DNA of 64,000 nucleotides from Thiospirillum jenense (GTDB lineage Bacteria; Pseudomonadota; Gammaproteobacteria; Chromatiales; Chromatiaceae), in assembly GCF_014145225.1 (NCBI RefSeq), contig NZ_JABVCQ010000011.1, forward strand, positions 38,992 to 102,991, given 5' to 3'. This document shows positions 26,220 to 34,986 of the stretch, piece by piece (the first letter of the stretch is position 1; the number at the start of each line of letters is the position of its first letter). The translations under genes and the position numbers were made by a program. The notes beneath the pieces were generated by a model that saw only the letters and a list, made by a program, of their open reading frames with translations, did no database searches and was not told the origin of the DNA.

Positions 26220-26912
26220 TTAATCGCCACCTCCGCATCCGCCACCGCAGCCATCACTACCGCCGCCGTCATTGCTGTCACTATCAAACCCGTCCGTCGT
26301 GCCATCAAAACTGGCATCACCCATATCCGCGCCGCAATGAATAATTTCACCAGTGTGACGTTGCAAGCCATGACAATTCGCAGTGTAATAAAACCCGTGT
26401 TCAATCCGCAATAATTGATCTAATGCAAATAACAATGGCAACCGATCAGGATGACGCGGATTGATTTGTTCTAATTGACAGGTGTGCCACCACACCCGCC
26501 GCAATCCCGCATTATTGCGGTATTCACGGCTTAATACAACGGCGGGGGTGTGATGTAAAAAGCGCCCGAAAGCGCGGTTGCAAAACAATTGATATAAGCG
26601 GGTGTATAGAATGAACTCGTGCCATAAATCGTCAACCACTTGCGATGGCATGGCAACAAAACGGCGGCCGCTATTCAAATAGGCTAAAAAAAATTGTCTT
26701 AAGCCGGCGACCACTTGTTGATGATCTTGCGGCGATAAGCTGGGATGACGCGCTGCAAAACGGTCAATTAAGCCACTGGGAAACCGATAAGCGAGAATAT
26801 AAGCAGCATAGCGAGCGCGTCTGCGTTTAAGCCACGTTTTAATTAACCAGCGGCCACCAAGATACAGGACAAATAAGACAACCAATAACTCGATGGCGCT
26901 GATGTCTATCAT
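26220..26912 (-). CDS. membrane-anchored glycine-rich-domain (GRDP-like) protein
   Basis: A 230-residue protein with one N-terminal transmembrane helix (IELLVVLFVLYLGGRWLI) and a basic stretch after it. The core has MPSQVVDDLWHEFILYTRLY and CNRAFGRFLHHTPAV, the conserved DLWHEFILxTxxY pattern of GRDP-type proteins. The C-terminus is disordered and rich in Asp, Ser, Gly and Cys, ending GGGSDGCGGGCGGGD. Function unknown. The ATG at 26912 is preferred to a TTG at 26927. Confidence 0.65.
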   Translation of the reverse strand: MIDISAIELLVVLFVLYLGGRWLIKTWLKRRRARYAAYILAYRFPSGLIDRFAARHPSLSPQDHQQVVAGLRQFFLAYLNSGRRFVAMPSQVVDDLWHEFILYTRLYQLFCNRAFGRFLHHTPAVVLSREYRNNAGLRRVWWHTCQLEQINPRHPDRLPLLFALDQLLRIEHGFYYTANCHGLQRHTGEIIHCGADMGDASFDGTTDGFDSDSNDGGGSDGCGGGCGGGD

Positions 26913-26956
26913 GGCTTTTTCACGCAATACAACTGCAAAGTTGGCAATCAGAGTGA

Positions 26957-28912
26957 CTAATACGGAACGAAGCTGCCATAGGTGAAATCATTCGTGGTGA
27001 TTGACGTTGCATCAACACCCAGCAGCACTAACTTGACGGCATCATTGCCACCGCGCACTCCATCAACATCAATAGTCAGGGTGGTCTGTTGTTGATCGGC
27101 ATCATAGCGCAAATCAAACAACTGGCTTGAACCATCAAAATCTAAACCATACAATACATTGCCCCAACCAATTAAGTCGGTTAAATCTATTGTTTCAATT
27201 CCGGGCGTAAACCCATCTATTTCCATCGTGACTGTCGCGGCGTAGTTAATCACTGTTGTTGTAGCCATTATTTCACCGTCGCTATGCAGGCTATACACGG
27301 TAGTGGTTGATTCGATGACTTGTCCACTGTGATCGTAGGTAGCAGACGATTCAGAACCTGTGCCATCTGGATTAAAATAACTATAGCTGTCTGCTAACAA
27401 ATGCCATTGCTCATCATAATCAGCAGTATCGGTTGAGCTGTAGCCGTCTTCACTGGTATAGCTATAAAAATAGTGGTGGCCAGTGCATTGGGCATTCACA
27501 TCATAATAGTGCGTATGATCCGTTGTTGTATAACTGTAGCCAATGATTTGCCCACTGTCATCGAGCGTTGGGGTCATAGCGGTTAAATCTACTACTTCAT
27601 TCGTGATTTGACCCATTGAATCGTAGGTCATAGTGATATAACCATCCGAACGAATGCGCTCAATCAGTTGCCAATCACTATCATAAGTATTGATATTGGT
27701 TTCTATAATTGAACTGCCTGCATTTTGCATAATAGTTGTCACGACATAATTGGTTATTAAACCATCGGCATTCGTGAGTGTATCGCGTGTTTTACTAAAA
27801 TGATAGCCGTTGCTATCAGTGGTTGTAGCACTGATTAATGTCCAATCACCCAGATAATCATTGGTATTACTGGAATTATAGCCCAGTCCATCATCATAGC
27901 TGGTTGCTTGATGATGCCAAACCGCTTGTCCATTCAGATCGTAATGGTGGGTAAAGCCATTGGCACTAGCATAATGATAACCGACAATTGCAGCAGTCAC
28001 GTCATCTATGGTTGGCGTCATGCGGGTTGTATCGGCTTCTTGGCTGATTAAATTGCCATCCGCATCATAGGTTGTAGTTGCAATGCCATCAAAAACAACC
28101 TTATTTGATTTAATACCATCGGCATTAAAAGCAATGGTTTCTATGACCACCGGGAAACCATCGGCATAATCAGTTGTCCTGGTTTTAATAGCACCAGTGA
28201 TATTGCCTTCGACATCTTTTAATGTCTGTAATTCCGTCGTAGTGCAAAAGCCTGTGAGATTATCATGGTAAATATTTTTAATAAGATTTTGCTCACCATT
28301 GTAAAAGTATTCTTGAGTTATATCGCCATAGGTATCGATAAGATGATGACTAATCGCATGGCCAGTTGCATCATAGTTGTGCGTCATCCCATCGGCGCTG
28401 GTGTAGGTATACAGCGTCGTGCCGTTTTCATCTAATGCCGTTGTCATTAAACTCAAATCAGCGTCTTGACTAATTAAATAGCCGCCAGCATTATAGCTTG
28501 AGGTGACAAAACCATCAAACTCAATATGATTGATCAATTGCCAATTTGCATCATAGGTTAGGGTTTTAATAATTAGCGGTGCATCATTCGCATAGTCTAT
28601 TGTGACCGTTTTAAAGTAACCGGTGAGATTGCCAGCTTCATCAGTTTGTTTTTCTTGATCTAAAACGTTTTGATAACCGGTGCTATCGCTATAAGTGGAA
28701 CGTATTAAAAACCAATCCGCATCGTATTCTTTAACTGTGCTGAACGTAAAGCCAGCGCCATCATCATAGCTATTAATGATGCGATAGCCCGTAATATTCC
28801 ACGCTAAATCATACAAGGTGTCTTGACTGCCATCAGTCACAGAATAGCCAATGAGAATGCCGTTTTCATCATATAGTTCGGTGTAGTTTTCTGGGATGGT
28901 CAAGTCTGTCAT
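26957..28912 (-). CDS. large repeat protein with YD-like repeats and type I secretion-like C-terminus
   Basis: A 651-residue protein with no signal peptide. Residues about 10-560 hold three to four repeats of roughly 150 residues, each with motifs such as ENGILIGYSV, TYDANWQLINHIEFDG, TTYDADGNLISQEAD and FTHHYDLNGQAVWHH. These resemble loosely spaced YD/RHS-type beta repeats (TYDxxGxLI). The last 90 residues (IETIDLTDLIGWGNVLYG, GGNDAVKLVLLGVDAT, NDF) resemble the acidic C-terminal region of type I-secreted proteins, which have an uncleaved C-terminal signal. It may be exported by a type I system; none is encoded nearby. Composition is Asp/Thr/Tyr rich and Cys poor. Confidence 0.6.
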   Translation of the reverse strand: MTDLTIPENYTELYDENGILIGYSVTDGSQDTLYDLAWNITGYRIINSYDDGAGFTFSTVKEYDADWFLIRSTYSDSTGYQNVLDQEKQTDEAGNLTGYFKTVTIDYANDAPLIIKTLTYDANWQLINHIEFDGFVTSSYNAGGYLISQDADLSLMTTALDENGTTLYTYTSADGMTHNYDATGHAISHHLIDTYGDITQEYFYNGEQNLIKNIYHDNLTGFCTTTELQTLKDVEGNITGAIKTRTTDYADGFPVVIETIAFNADGIKSNKVVFDGIATTTYDADGNLISQEADTTRMTPTIDDVTAAIVGYHYASANGFTHHYDLNGQAVWHHQATSYDDGLGYNSSNTNDYLGDWTLISATTTDSNGYHFSKTRDTLTNADGLITNYVVTTIMQNAGSSIIETNINTYDSDWQLIERIRSDGYITMTYDSMGQITNEVVDLTAMTPTLDDSGQIIGYSYTTTDHTHYYDVNAQCTGHHYFYSYTSEDGYSSTDTADYDEQWHLLADSYSYFNPDGTGSESSATYDHSGQVIESTTTVYSLHSDGEIMATTTVINYAATVTMEIDGFTPGIETIDLTDLIGWGNVLYGLDFDGSSQLFDLRYDADQQQTTLTIDVDGVRGGNDAVKLVLLGVDATSITTNDFTYGSFVPY

Positions 28913-29006
28913 TGTTATTCTCCGTTGTTAGAGTAATAAAAAATGTGCATTGACTGTAATCAATGCAATACGCACTAGATCAAAATGAAACGCTTGAAAA
29001 TCTTAT

Positions 29007-30143
29007 TCACAAAACAGCAATGGATGGGTTGATATTTGCGCGGCGGCCATAATTCCAATAGGCGGCACAGGCGCCTTCGGATGATACCATGCACGCGCCT
29101 AATGGATTCTCTGGGTTGCATACCCGCCCGAATAATGGACAATCCGTCGGTTCTAATTGCCCGCGCAAGACACTTGGACATTGACAACCGCGCTGTTCTT
29201 CACTTGGTTTAATCGTCACGGCAAACCGCTGTTCGGCATCAAACTCGGCGTATTCATCCGCTATTTGTAAAGCACTATTTGCCAACCAACCCAGCCCGCG
29301 CCATTCAAATTGTGGGCGCAGTTTTAATGTCATCTTCATTAACGCTTGCGCTTTACAATTGCCCGCTGTTGTCACCACGCGCTGATATTGATTTTCTAAT
29401 ACACAGCGCCCATCATTGATTTGGCGAATTAACATCAGGGTACTTTGCATGACATCGAGCGGTTCAAAGCCGGCAATGACAATGGGTTTATTAAATGCTT
29501 GGGTAACAAATTGATAGGCGGCGCTGCCAATAATGGTGCTGACATGCGATGGGCCTAAAATCCCATCAATTGATGCGGATTGATGTGCGGTGTCAGTGAG
29601 AATTGCTTGTAATGCGGGCGGGGTCAAAACATGATTGCAAAAGACTGAAAAATTATGCAGGCGTTCTTGCTGGGCAGTGATTAATGCAACGGCGGTTGGC
29701 GGCGTGGTGGTTTCAAAACCAATGGCAAATAACACGACGGGACGGGTGGATGTTTGCCGCGCAAAGGTTAATGCGTCTTGCGTGGATGTTATGATACGAA
29801 TATCCGCCCCCGCCGCTTTAGCACTGAATAAAGTTTGACGATGACTGGCGGGCACCCGCATTAAATCACCATAGGTCGCCAGCGTGATTGAATACTGCTG
29901 CGCCATTGCAATAGCTTGATCTATTCGTGCCATTGGCAAGACACACACGGGGCAGCCCGGACCGTGAATAAAGTGCACATTTGGCGGCATTAAATCTTGA
30001 ATACCATAGCGGAAAATTGCATGGGTATGACCGCCGCAAAACTCCATTAAACGGTAATAGCGATTGGGATTGACTTCGGCGGCAATGCGGTCGGCTAATT
30101 GGCGCGCTAATTGACCATCGCGGAATTCATCAAGGTATTTCAC
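29007..30143 (-). CDS. hypD: hydrogenase maturation protein HypD
   Basis: A 378-residue [4Fe-4S] protein that, with HypC, scaffolds assembly of the Fe(CN)2CO unit of [NiFe]-hydrogenase. Visible motifs are FCGGHTHAIFRYG, HGPGCPVCVLP and, at the C-terminus, the cluster-binding cysteines in RGCQCPSVLRGQ, TDCPLFGRVCNP and ACMVSSEGACAAYW. Its start overlaps the hypC stop by four bases. hypF lies about 26 kb upstream in this window. Confidence 0.96.
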   Translation of the reverse strand: MKYLDEFRDGQLARQLADRIAAEVNPNRYYRLMEFCGGHTHAIFRYGIQDLMPPNVHFIHGPGCPVCVLPMARIDQAIAMAQQYSITLATYGDLMRVPASHRQTLFSAKAAGADIRIITSTQDALTFARQTSTRPVVLFAIGFETTTPPTAVALITAQQERLHNFSVFCNHVLTPPALQAILTDTAHQSASIDGILGPSHVSTIIGSAAYQFVTQAFNKPIVIAGFEPLDVMQSTLMLIRQINDGRCVLENQYQRVVTTAGNCKAQALMKMTLKLRPQFEWRGLGWLANSALQIADEYAEFDAEQRFAVTIKPSEEQRGCQCPSVLRGQLEPTDCPLFGRVCNPENPLGACMVSSEGACAAYWNYGRRANINPSIAVL

Positions 30144-30394
30144 TGCGGCAAGTCTGTATTATGATGAATAGCAATGAGTCCGGCATCACGCATTAACGTC
30201 AGCGTTTCTTCGGCATCGGCGGGGCTGATTTTGGCTAATGCGTACCCGACATGCACTAAAACATAATCGCCAATAACCACATCATCATCTAATAAAGCGA
30301 GTGAAATAACTTGATTAACACCTGCAATAGTCACTGCGGCGCTGGGCGGATCGGTGATGACTTGTGTGACGCGCACCGGAATTGCAAGACACAT
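30140..30394 (-). CDS. hypC: hydrogenase maturation chaperone HypC
   Basis: An 84-residue HypC/HupF protein starting with the diagnostic MCLAIPVRV, whose Cys2 binds iron and the hydrogenase large subunit. It continues with VSLALLDDDVVIGDYVLVHV and GYALAKISPADAEETL. The longer frame from 30439 is rejected because Cys2 must follow the initiator methionine. It is translationally coupled to hypD by a four-base overlap. Confidence 0.95.
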   Translation of the reverse strand: MCLAIPVRVTQVITDPPSAAVTIAGVNQVISLALLDDDVVIGDYVLVHVGYALAKISPADAEETLTLMRDAGLIAIHHNTDLPQ

Positions 30395-30470
30395 GGTGGT
30401 TATTTCCAAAGCGTGAGTAATGTTGATTAACTTTGCCAATCATCAACCGATCAATTTAACGGCGGTTTAT

Positions 30471-31460
30471 TTAAACAACCCGATTGACTGAGGTGCCGTT
30501 TATAAATGCCGTGATGTTGTCAGCAACGGCATTTAATAATCGCTGGCGGGCTTCGTGGCTTGACCAGGCCGCATGAGGTGTGACAATTAAATTGGGAATA
30601 TCTGGCGCGAGTAATGGATGCGTGAGCGGAGGTGGTTCTTCCGTTAAAACGTCAATTAAAGCACCACCGATCCAGTGTTCCTGTAGCGCGGTGGCTAATG
30701 CACATTCATCTACAATGCCGCCTCGCGCTGTATTGATTAATAGCGCAGTTGGCCGCATTAACTTTAATTCGTGAGTGCCAATTAACCAGCGGGTGGTTGG
30801 GGTTAATGGGCAATGCAAGGTTAATATGTCAACTTGCGGCAGGAGGGCGGTTAATGCAAGTCGTCCGGGCGGAATGATTTCGCCCGTGCGAGCGGCAATT
30901 AATACGCGCATCCCAAATGCTTCAGCAACTTGCGCTACACTGCGACCGAGGGCGCCGTAACCGACAATGCCAATACAGCGCCCGGCGAGTTCATAAATGC
31001 GCCCGTCGAGTAGGCAAAAGCTGTCGCTGCGGCACCAGTCACCGCGTGTAACTGATTGATTTTGAGACCATAATTGGGTGGCAAAGGCTAGAATTCCGGC
31101 GAAAACGTGTTGCACGACGGCGGGCGTGGCGTAGCCGGGGACATTGGTGACGGCGATGCCGAGTTCGCGGGCAGCAGCAAGATCAACGTTATTGGTGCCA
31201 GTGGCGGCAATGCAAATTAACTTTAATTGCGGGGCGGCGGTTAATACGGCGCGATTGAATGGCACTTTATTAGTGACTACAACCTGTGCATTGGCAATAC
31301 GCTCGGCAATAACGTCGGGGGCGGTGTGTGAATAAGTTGTCCACTGTAGCCCGGTGTTCATTAATGTTGTTAAACTGAGGTCGCCGGTGTCAATACTGGC
31401 TAAATCAAGTATTACGCCGTTGGTGATGGGGATTGAAACGGGGGATGTGCTTGTCATCAT
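30471..31460 (-). CDS. D-2-hydroxyacid dehydrogenase (glycerate/phosphoglycerate dehydrogenase-like)
   Basis: A 329-residue NAD-dependent D-isomer 2-hydroxyacid dehydrogenase. The Rossmann dinucleotide loop is GIVGYGALGRSVAQVAEAFG, the catalytic region has LLINTARGGIVDECAL, and the catalytic histidine lies in TPHAAWSSHEARQRL. Closest in pattern to the glycerate dehydrogenase/hydroxypyruvate reductase branch (VTNVPGYATPAVVQHVFAGI). Substrate cannot be fixed. It starts at the first of two adjacent ATG codons; an upstream TTG is possible. Confidence 0.88.
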   Translation of the reverse strand: MMTSTSPVSIPITNGVILDLASIDTGDLSLTTLMNTGLQWTTYSHTAPDVIAERIANAQVVVTNKVPFNRAVLTAAPQLKLICIAATGTNNVDLAAARELGIAVTNVPGYATPAVVQHVFAGILAFATQLWSQNQSVTRGDWCRSDSFCLLDGRIYELAGRCIGIVGYGALGRSVAQVAEAFGMRVLIAARTGEIIPPGRLALTALLPQVDILTLHCPLTPTTRWLIGTHELKLMRPTALLINTARGGIVDECALATALQEHWIGGALIDVLTEEPPPLTHPLLAPDIPNLIVTPHAAWSSHEARQRLLNAVADNITAFINGTSVNRVV

Positions 31461-31713
31461 GGCGTTGCTCAATTTAGGTGCTGAATGGCGCTTAGTTTAA
31501 CAGACTGAACGCGCTGTGAACCATGAAATTAATTGCCCACTGGTATTTAATGCGATAATGATTGTGTGGCGGGGTATGGTGATTCGGTGTATTTTAACTG
31601 TAGCTGCTCGCGGGGCGGCATAACCATTATTTTTTGCAGTCATCTGCAATGTAGCTATTCTTTATTTTTATCAAATGCATTTCACTTTTTAACCAACCTT
31701 GATGAGGCTGCCA

Positions 31714-32571
31714 ATGTCAAAGCGTTTAATCTTCTTTTTATTGATGAGTATCATTGCACCATTACAGGCCGCTGAGGTGGCGACGGCACCGCCGGCGGTC
31801 AGTTTATTGTCAGCAACGCCGCAGGCGCAATTGGAAACAACTGCGGCTACGCCGGCGCCTTTACCAATCATTCGCCCAACGCCACCGCGTAAAACATTAA
31901 TGAAAATCATTGATGCGGCGGCGCTGCGTTATGGTGTGGATCGTGATTTAGTTCATGCGATTGTGCGGGCGGAATCGAATTATAATCCCAATGCAATTTC
32001 ACCGGCTGGGGCAATTGGGTTAATGCAGGTGATGCCGGAAACGGCCGGTGATTATGGCGTGACTTCGATTGAGGCTTTATTTGATCCGGCAATTAATGCC
32101 CGCACTGGTGTGCGACATTTAAAACGGTTGTTATCATTGTATAGTATTGGTCAAACAGTGATGGCGTATAATGCGGGTGAAGGGGCATTAGAACGCTCGA
32201 ATGGTGTCGTGACTTATCCTGAAACCCAGCAATACACGCAGCGGGTATTGCGGCAATATTTGCGTAGTAAAGGATTAAAAGTTGATTCACCCGAGGCGCA
32301 GAAATTAGTGGGATTGGCACTCAATTCATTGCCAACTGCGGCGCTGAGTATGCGCGCCCAATTGCCAATGGATGGGCCTGGGGTGCTTGCGGTTGGCCGG
32401 CCAAATATTCGCAAGGTGACACGACTGGATATTTCCAAATTATCATTACGGTTGCGCCCATTGTCATTAGAGAGTCCATTATCTAAACAGGCGCTTGATC
32501 CCTCGATGCACCGGGTTGGTCCTGAAAGTCAGCCGATGTTTGTATTAGAGTCGCGGTTGGCAGATGATTAA
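31714..32571 (+). CDS. lytic transglycosylase (SLT domain)
   Basis: A 285-residue exported protein: signal peptide (RLIFFLLMSIIAPLQAAEVA), an Ala/Pro-rich linker, then an SLT (GH23) domain at about residues 65-180. The catalytic glutamate lies in HAIVRAESNYNPNAISPAG. The family motifs AIGLMQVMPETAGDYGV and VMAYNAGEGAL follow. It cleaves the glycan strand of peptidoglycan in the periplasm, forming 1,6-anhydro ends. The C-terminal 110 residues are not recognised. Confidence 0.9.
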   Translation: MSKRLIFFLLMSIIAPLQAAEVATAPPAVSLLSATPQAQLETTAATPAPLPIIRPTPPRKTLMKIIDAAALRYGVDRDLVHAIVRAESNYNPNAISPAGAIGLMQVMPETAGDYGVTSIEALFDPAINARTGVRHLKRLLSLYSIGQTVMAYNAGEGALERSNGVVTYPETQQYTQRVLRQYLRSKGLKVDSPEAQKLVGLALNSLPTAALSMRAQLPMDGPGVLAVGRPNIRKVTRLDISKLSLRLRPLSLESPLSKQALDPSMHRVGPESQPMFVLESRLADD

Positions 32572-32698
32572 ACGGCATTCGGTTGAATATGCCGCCAGCG
32601 GTGAATGTGTGCCGATTTAGTTAATTGCGTTTATGGCATTTACGACATTCATCATGACATCACCATTATTTGCAGCTTGAATTGAGGAGGGATAACCT

Positions 32699-33484
32699 AT
32701 GGCAGCGCAAGAATCAGCGCGAGATCGCGCCACGACAATGGCTTTGGCATTGGTGGTTTGGGGATTAGCGGGCGCAGTTTTTGGCGCTATTTTTGTTGCC
32801 GTGCAACAGGTGTTAATTGCGTTTCATTTCACGGGTTGGCAGCCGTTAATTGTCGGCACCTGTATTGCGGCTATGACGACATCGGCGTTGTACAGTGCGA
32901 TGACGGTGGCATTAGTTGGGGCGGGGGCGGGGGTATTGGCGTCAATTGGTTATTTGGTGGGTGCTGGGCAGCAGGTGGAATTACCGATGTTGGCTGGTTT
33001 AACGGTTGGTATGGGGGTTATTTCGGGGGCGTTATTCAAGTTGGGGCCGCATCATAATGCGCGGGCATTGGGTGTGACATTAACAGGTTTATTAGCTGGT
33101 ACGAGCGCTGGATTGGCGATGGCTATTCTGTTGTCATTATCGCCTCAACCAATTGCGCCGGCGGTGATTGCGGCGGGGATTGTGGCGTTGGTTGGGACGT
33201 TATTTGAGTTTAATCAGGCGTGGTTAATTGATATGAGTCGTGGGCGATTGGCCACGTTATTTGGGGCGCCGTTGGTGGCGGGTTTAACGGCGGCGGTGGT
33301 GGGGATTAGTGTGTGGATTATGGTTGGTTCGGGGGCGAATCTTGATTTGCCGACTAAAGAACGGATTTTGAGTTTTGTCAATGATGTGCCGGCGGGGTTG
33401 ATGGGGGGGTTAATTGGTGGTTTGGTGAGTGCATTGTTATTGAAAGCGTTGGGTTGCCGTATTGAAGATTATGCGGATATTTAA
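32699..33484 (+). CDS. polytopic membrane protein of unknown function
   Basis: A 261-residue protein with about seven hydrophobic segments, rich in Gly, Ala, Leu and Val, with a charged N-terminus (MAAQESARDRATTMALALVV) and a charged C-terminal tail (GCRIEDYADI). A good ribosome-binding site (GGAGG) is nine bases upstream. I do not recognise the family. It follows the lytic transglycosylase by 127 bases on the same strand. Confidence 0.6.
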   Translation: MAAQESARDRATTMALALVVWGLAGAVFGAIFVAVQQVLIAFHFTGWQPLIVGTCIAAMTTSALYSAMTVALVGAGAGVLASIGYLVGAGQQVELPMLAGLTVGMGVISGALFKLGPHHNARALGVTLTGLLAGTSAGLAMAILLSLSPQPIAPAVIAAGIVALVGTLFEFNQAWLIDMSRGRLATLFGAPLVAGLTAAVVGISVWIMVGSGANLDLPTKERILSFVNDVPAGLMGGLIGGLVSALLLKALGCRIEDYADI

Positions 33485-33515
33485 TGTTTGAGTGAGTTGT
33501 TAAAAGGTCGCGGCT

Positions 33516-33539
33516 GTTCCCGCGCTGGTGCGTGGGAAC
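33516..33539. repeat. small REP-like palindrome
   Basis: GTTCCCGCG CTGGTG CGTGGGAAC forms a 9-base stem with one mismatch between the membrane protein gene and the convergent nuclease-like gene. It resembles GTTCCCACGC...GCGTGGGAAC palindromes dispersed in many gammaproteobacteria. It could also act as a terminator. Confidence 0.55.
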
Positions 33540-33568
33540 GATTAAATCCCCAGTCAGGCACTATTGCC

Positions 33569-34282
33569 TTACCATTGACGTGGCATAAATTCAATTGGGT
33601 TTTGAATGGATGCTGAATTGCCGGTGGCGCGAATACTTAATAGGCCGCGTTTGATTGCCATTTCTTCGGCGCCGGCATTCGCTGTTAGCCAAGCGACTGC
33701 GCCATACATGCGATTATTTGCATAGCGCGGCACCCATTCTTTTATGCAATCGAGTTTGGCAATAAAATGAGTGACATCTTTTGGGCGTAATGTGGTTTTG
33801 ACTTCGACGACCACTACTTCATCGCCATTGTGCGCGAGGATGTCGAATTCATAATTGCCACCATTGGGGGTGCGGCCCTTGAGTCGGGTGCTGGTATCTG
33901 CAATGAGAATGTCGCGCTGGCGTAATAGCGCAACCAAATCGCCTTCTACCAGCGATTCCATCAATTTTCCCCATTGACCGACAAAAAGCTCTTCAAGCGC
34001 TTTCGTTTTCTTTTCCATCCGTTGGGCGGATTCGTTCAGGAAGCGTTCGGTTTCTTTGTGCGATGCCGCGAGTTCCTGAAGTATACGGTCAGTTTCCTTG
34101 TGCGATGCCGCGAGTTCCTGAAGTGTACGGTCAGTTTCTTTGTGCGATGCCGCGAGTTCTTGAAGTGTATGGTCAGTTTCTTTGTGCGATGCCGCGAGTT
34201 CTTGAAATTTGCGGTCAGTTTCCTGAAATTTGCGGTCAGTTTCTCGAAATAAATTGAGAATTTCTTCATAGGTGGTGGACAT
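33569..34282 (-). CDS. coiled-coil protein with PD-(D/E)XK nuclease-like domain (DUF3782-type)
   Basis: A 237-residue protein beginning MSTTYEEILNLFRETDRKFQ. Residues about 12-95 are a charged coiled coil made of near-perfect 14-residue repeats (ELAASHKETDRTLQ), encoded by four 42-base DNA repeats. The C-terminal domain (about 110-237) has GKLMESLVEGDLVALLRQ, GGNYEFDILAHNGDEVVVVE and VKTTLRP, i.e. the D ... ExK core of the PD-(D/E)XK nuclease fold. A paralogue with the same C-terminal domain lies at 62180-63142. Function unknown; nucleic-acid cleavage is inferred from the fold. Confidence 0.75.
   Translation of the reverse strand: MSTTYEEILNLFRETDRKFQETDRKFQELAASHKETDHTLQELAASHKETDRTLQELAASHKETDRILQELAASHKETERFLNESAQRMEKKTKALEELFVGQWGKLMESLVEGDLVALLRQRDILIADTSTRLKGRTPNGGNYEFDILAHNGDEVVVVEVKTTLRPKDVTHFIAKLDCIKEWVPRYANNRMYGAVAWLTANAGAEEMAIKRGLLSIRATGNSASIQNPIEFMPRQW
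34061..34250. repeat. 42-base tandem repeats within the coiled-coil gene
   Basis: Units at 34061-34102, 34103-34144, 34145-34186 and 34187-34228 begin CGATGCCGCGAGTTC. Half-units based on GGTCAGTTTC continue to about 34250. They encode the 14-residue heptad-compatible repeats, so unit number can change without breaking frame. Confidence 0.9.
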
Positions 34283-34578
34283 GTCGCGTTTCCTGTGTTG
34301 GTTATTGGATTCACTGTAGAGTATACATCCAACACACTCCACCGCATCGCTTGTTATTCCGGGTGACGTAGTGTTTGCCTATTCACTCTTATTTATTCAA
34401 TTTGCGTGATCTTGGATTGAATTGGAATTGAAATCAATTAACCGCTACCGTGAGATCGGGGCGGTTTTTTTGTTGATGCTGGGGATGTTGGCTTGCCCGA
34501 TTGGAGTAGCTGAGGTTTTGGTGGGTTGGTAAGCCTTTAACAGCGTAACTTTTTGATTTTTAAGGTAAAAATATCTCG

Positions 34579-34662
34579 ATCTGTGGACAGATTCAGGGCG
34601 ATACATGGACAGATTCGGGATGATATGTGGACAAATTCAGGGCGATACATGGACAGACGAGG
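34579..34662 (+). repeat. iteron-like 22-base direct repeats, cluster 1
   Basis: Units at 34579-34600, 34601-34622, 34623-34644 and a partial at 34645-34662. Consensus ATATGTGGACAGATTCGGGA plus TG. Spacing is exactly 22 bases, two helical turns, as in plasmid iterons. They lie about 320 bases upstream of the Rep gene. Confidence 0.75.
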
Positions 34663-34802
34663 TTGACGAATGGGTGGGGCGGTTGGGTGTGGTGTCGGTT
34701 GTGCGCCCACCGTGTGGTTTGCGCTTTTTAGTTTTTAAATTTTTATCTTTTAAGATTTTCGGACGGCGTAAGTGTTTGATTTTGACGGTGGAAAATGTCT
34801 CT

Positions 34803-34912
34803 ATATGTGGAGGGATTCGGGATGATATGTGGAGGGATTCGGGACGATATGTGGAGGGATTCGGGATGATATGTGGAGGGATTCGGGATGATATGTGGAG
34901 GGATTCGGGATG
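34803..34912 (+). repeat. iteron-like 22-base direct repeats, cluster 2
   Basis: Five tandem units at 34803, 34825, 34847, 34869 and 34891, consensus ATATGTGGAGGGATTCGGGA plus TG, nearly identical, ending 74 bases before the Rep start. They differ from cluster 1 mainly in GGAGGG versus GGACAG. The AT-rich stretch at 34715-34800 between the clusters is a plausible unwinding region. Confidence 0.8.
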
Positions 34913-34986
34913 ACATGTGAGAAGGTTTAAGTTCTCATTTTTTAGTATACTCGGCGCCACTTGTTCACCAATCACACTGTAATTAT

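Noticed and set aside
34605..34975. Open frames on both strands across the iterons (for example repeated ICGGIRDDMWRDSG)
   Set aside because: The periodic protein sequence is a by-product of the 22-base direct repeats; there is no ribosome-binding site or family.
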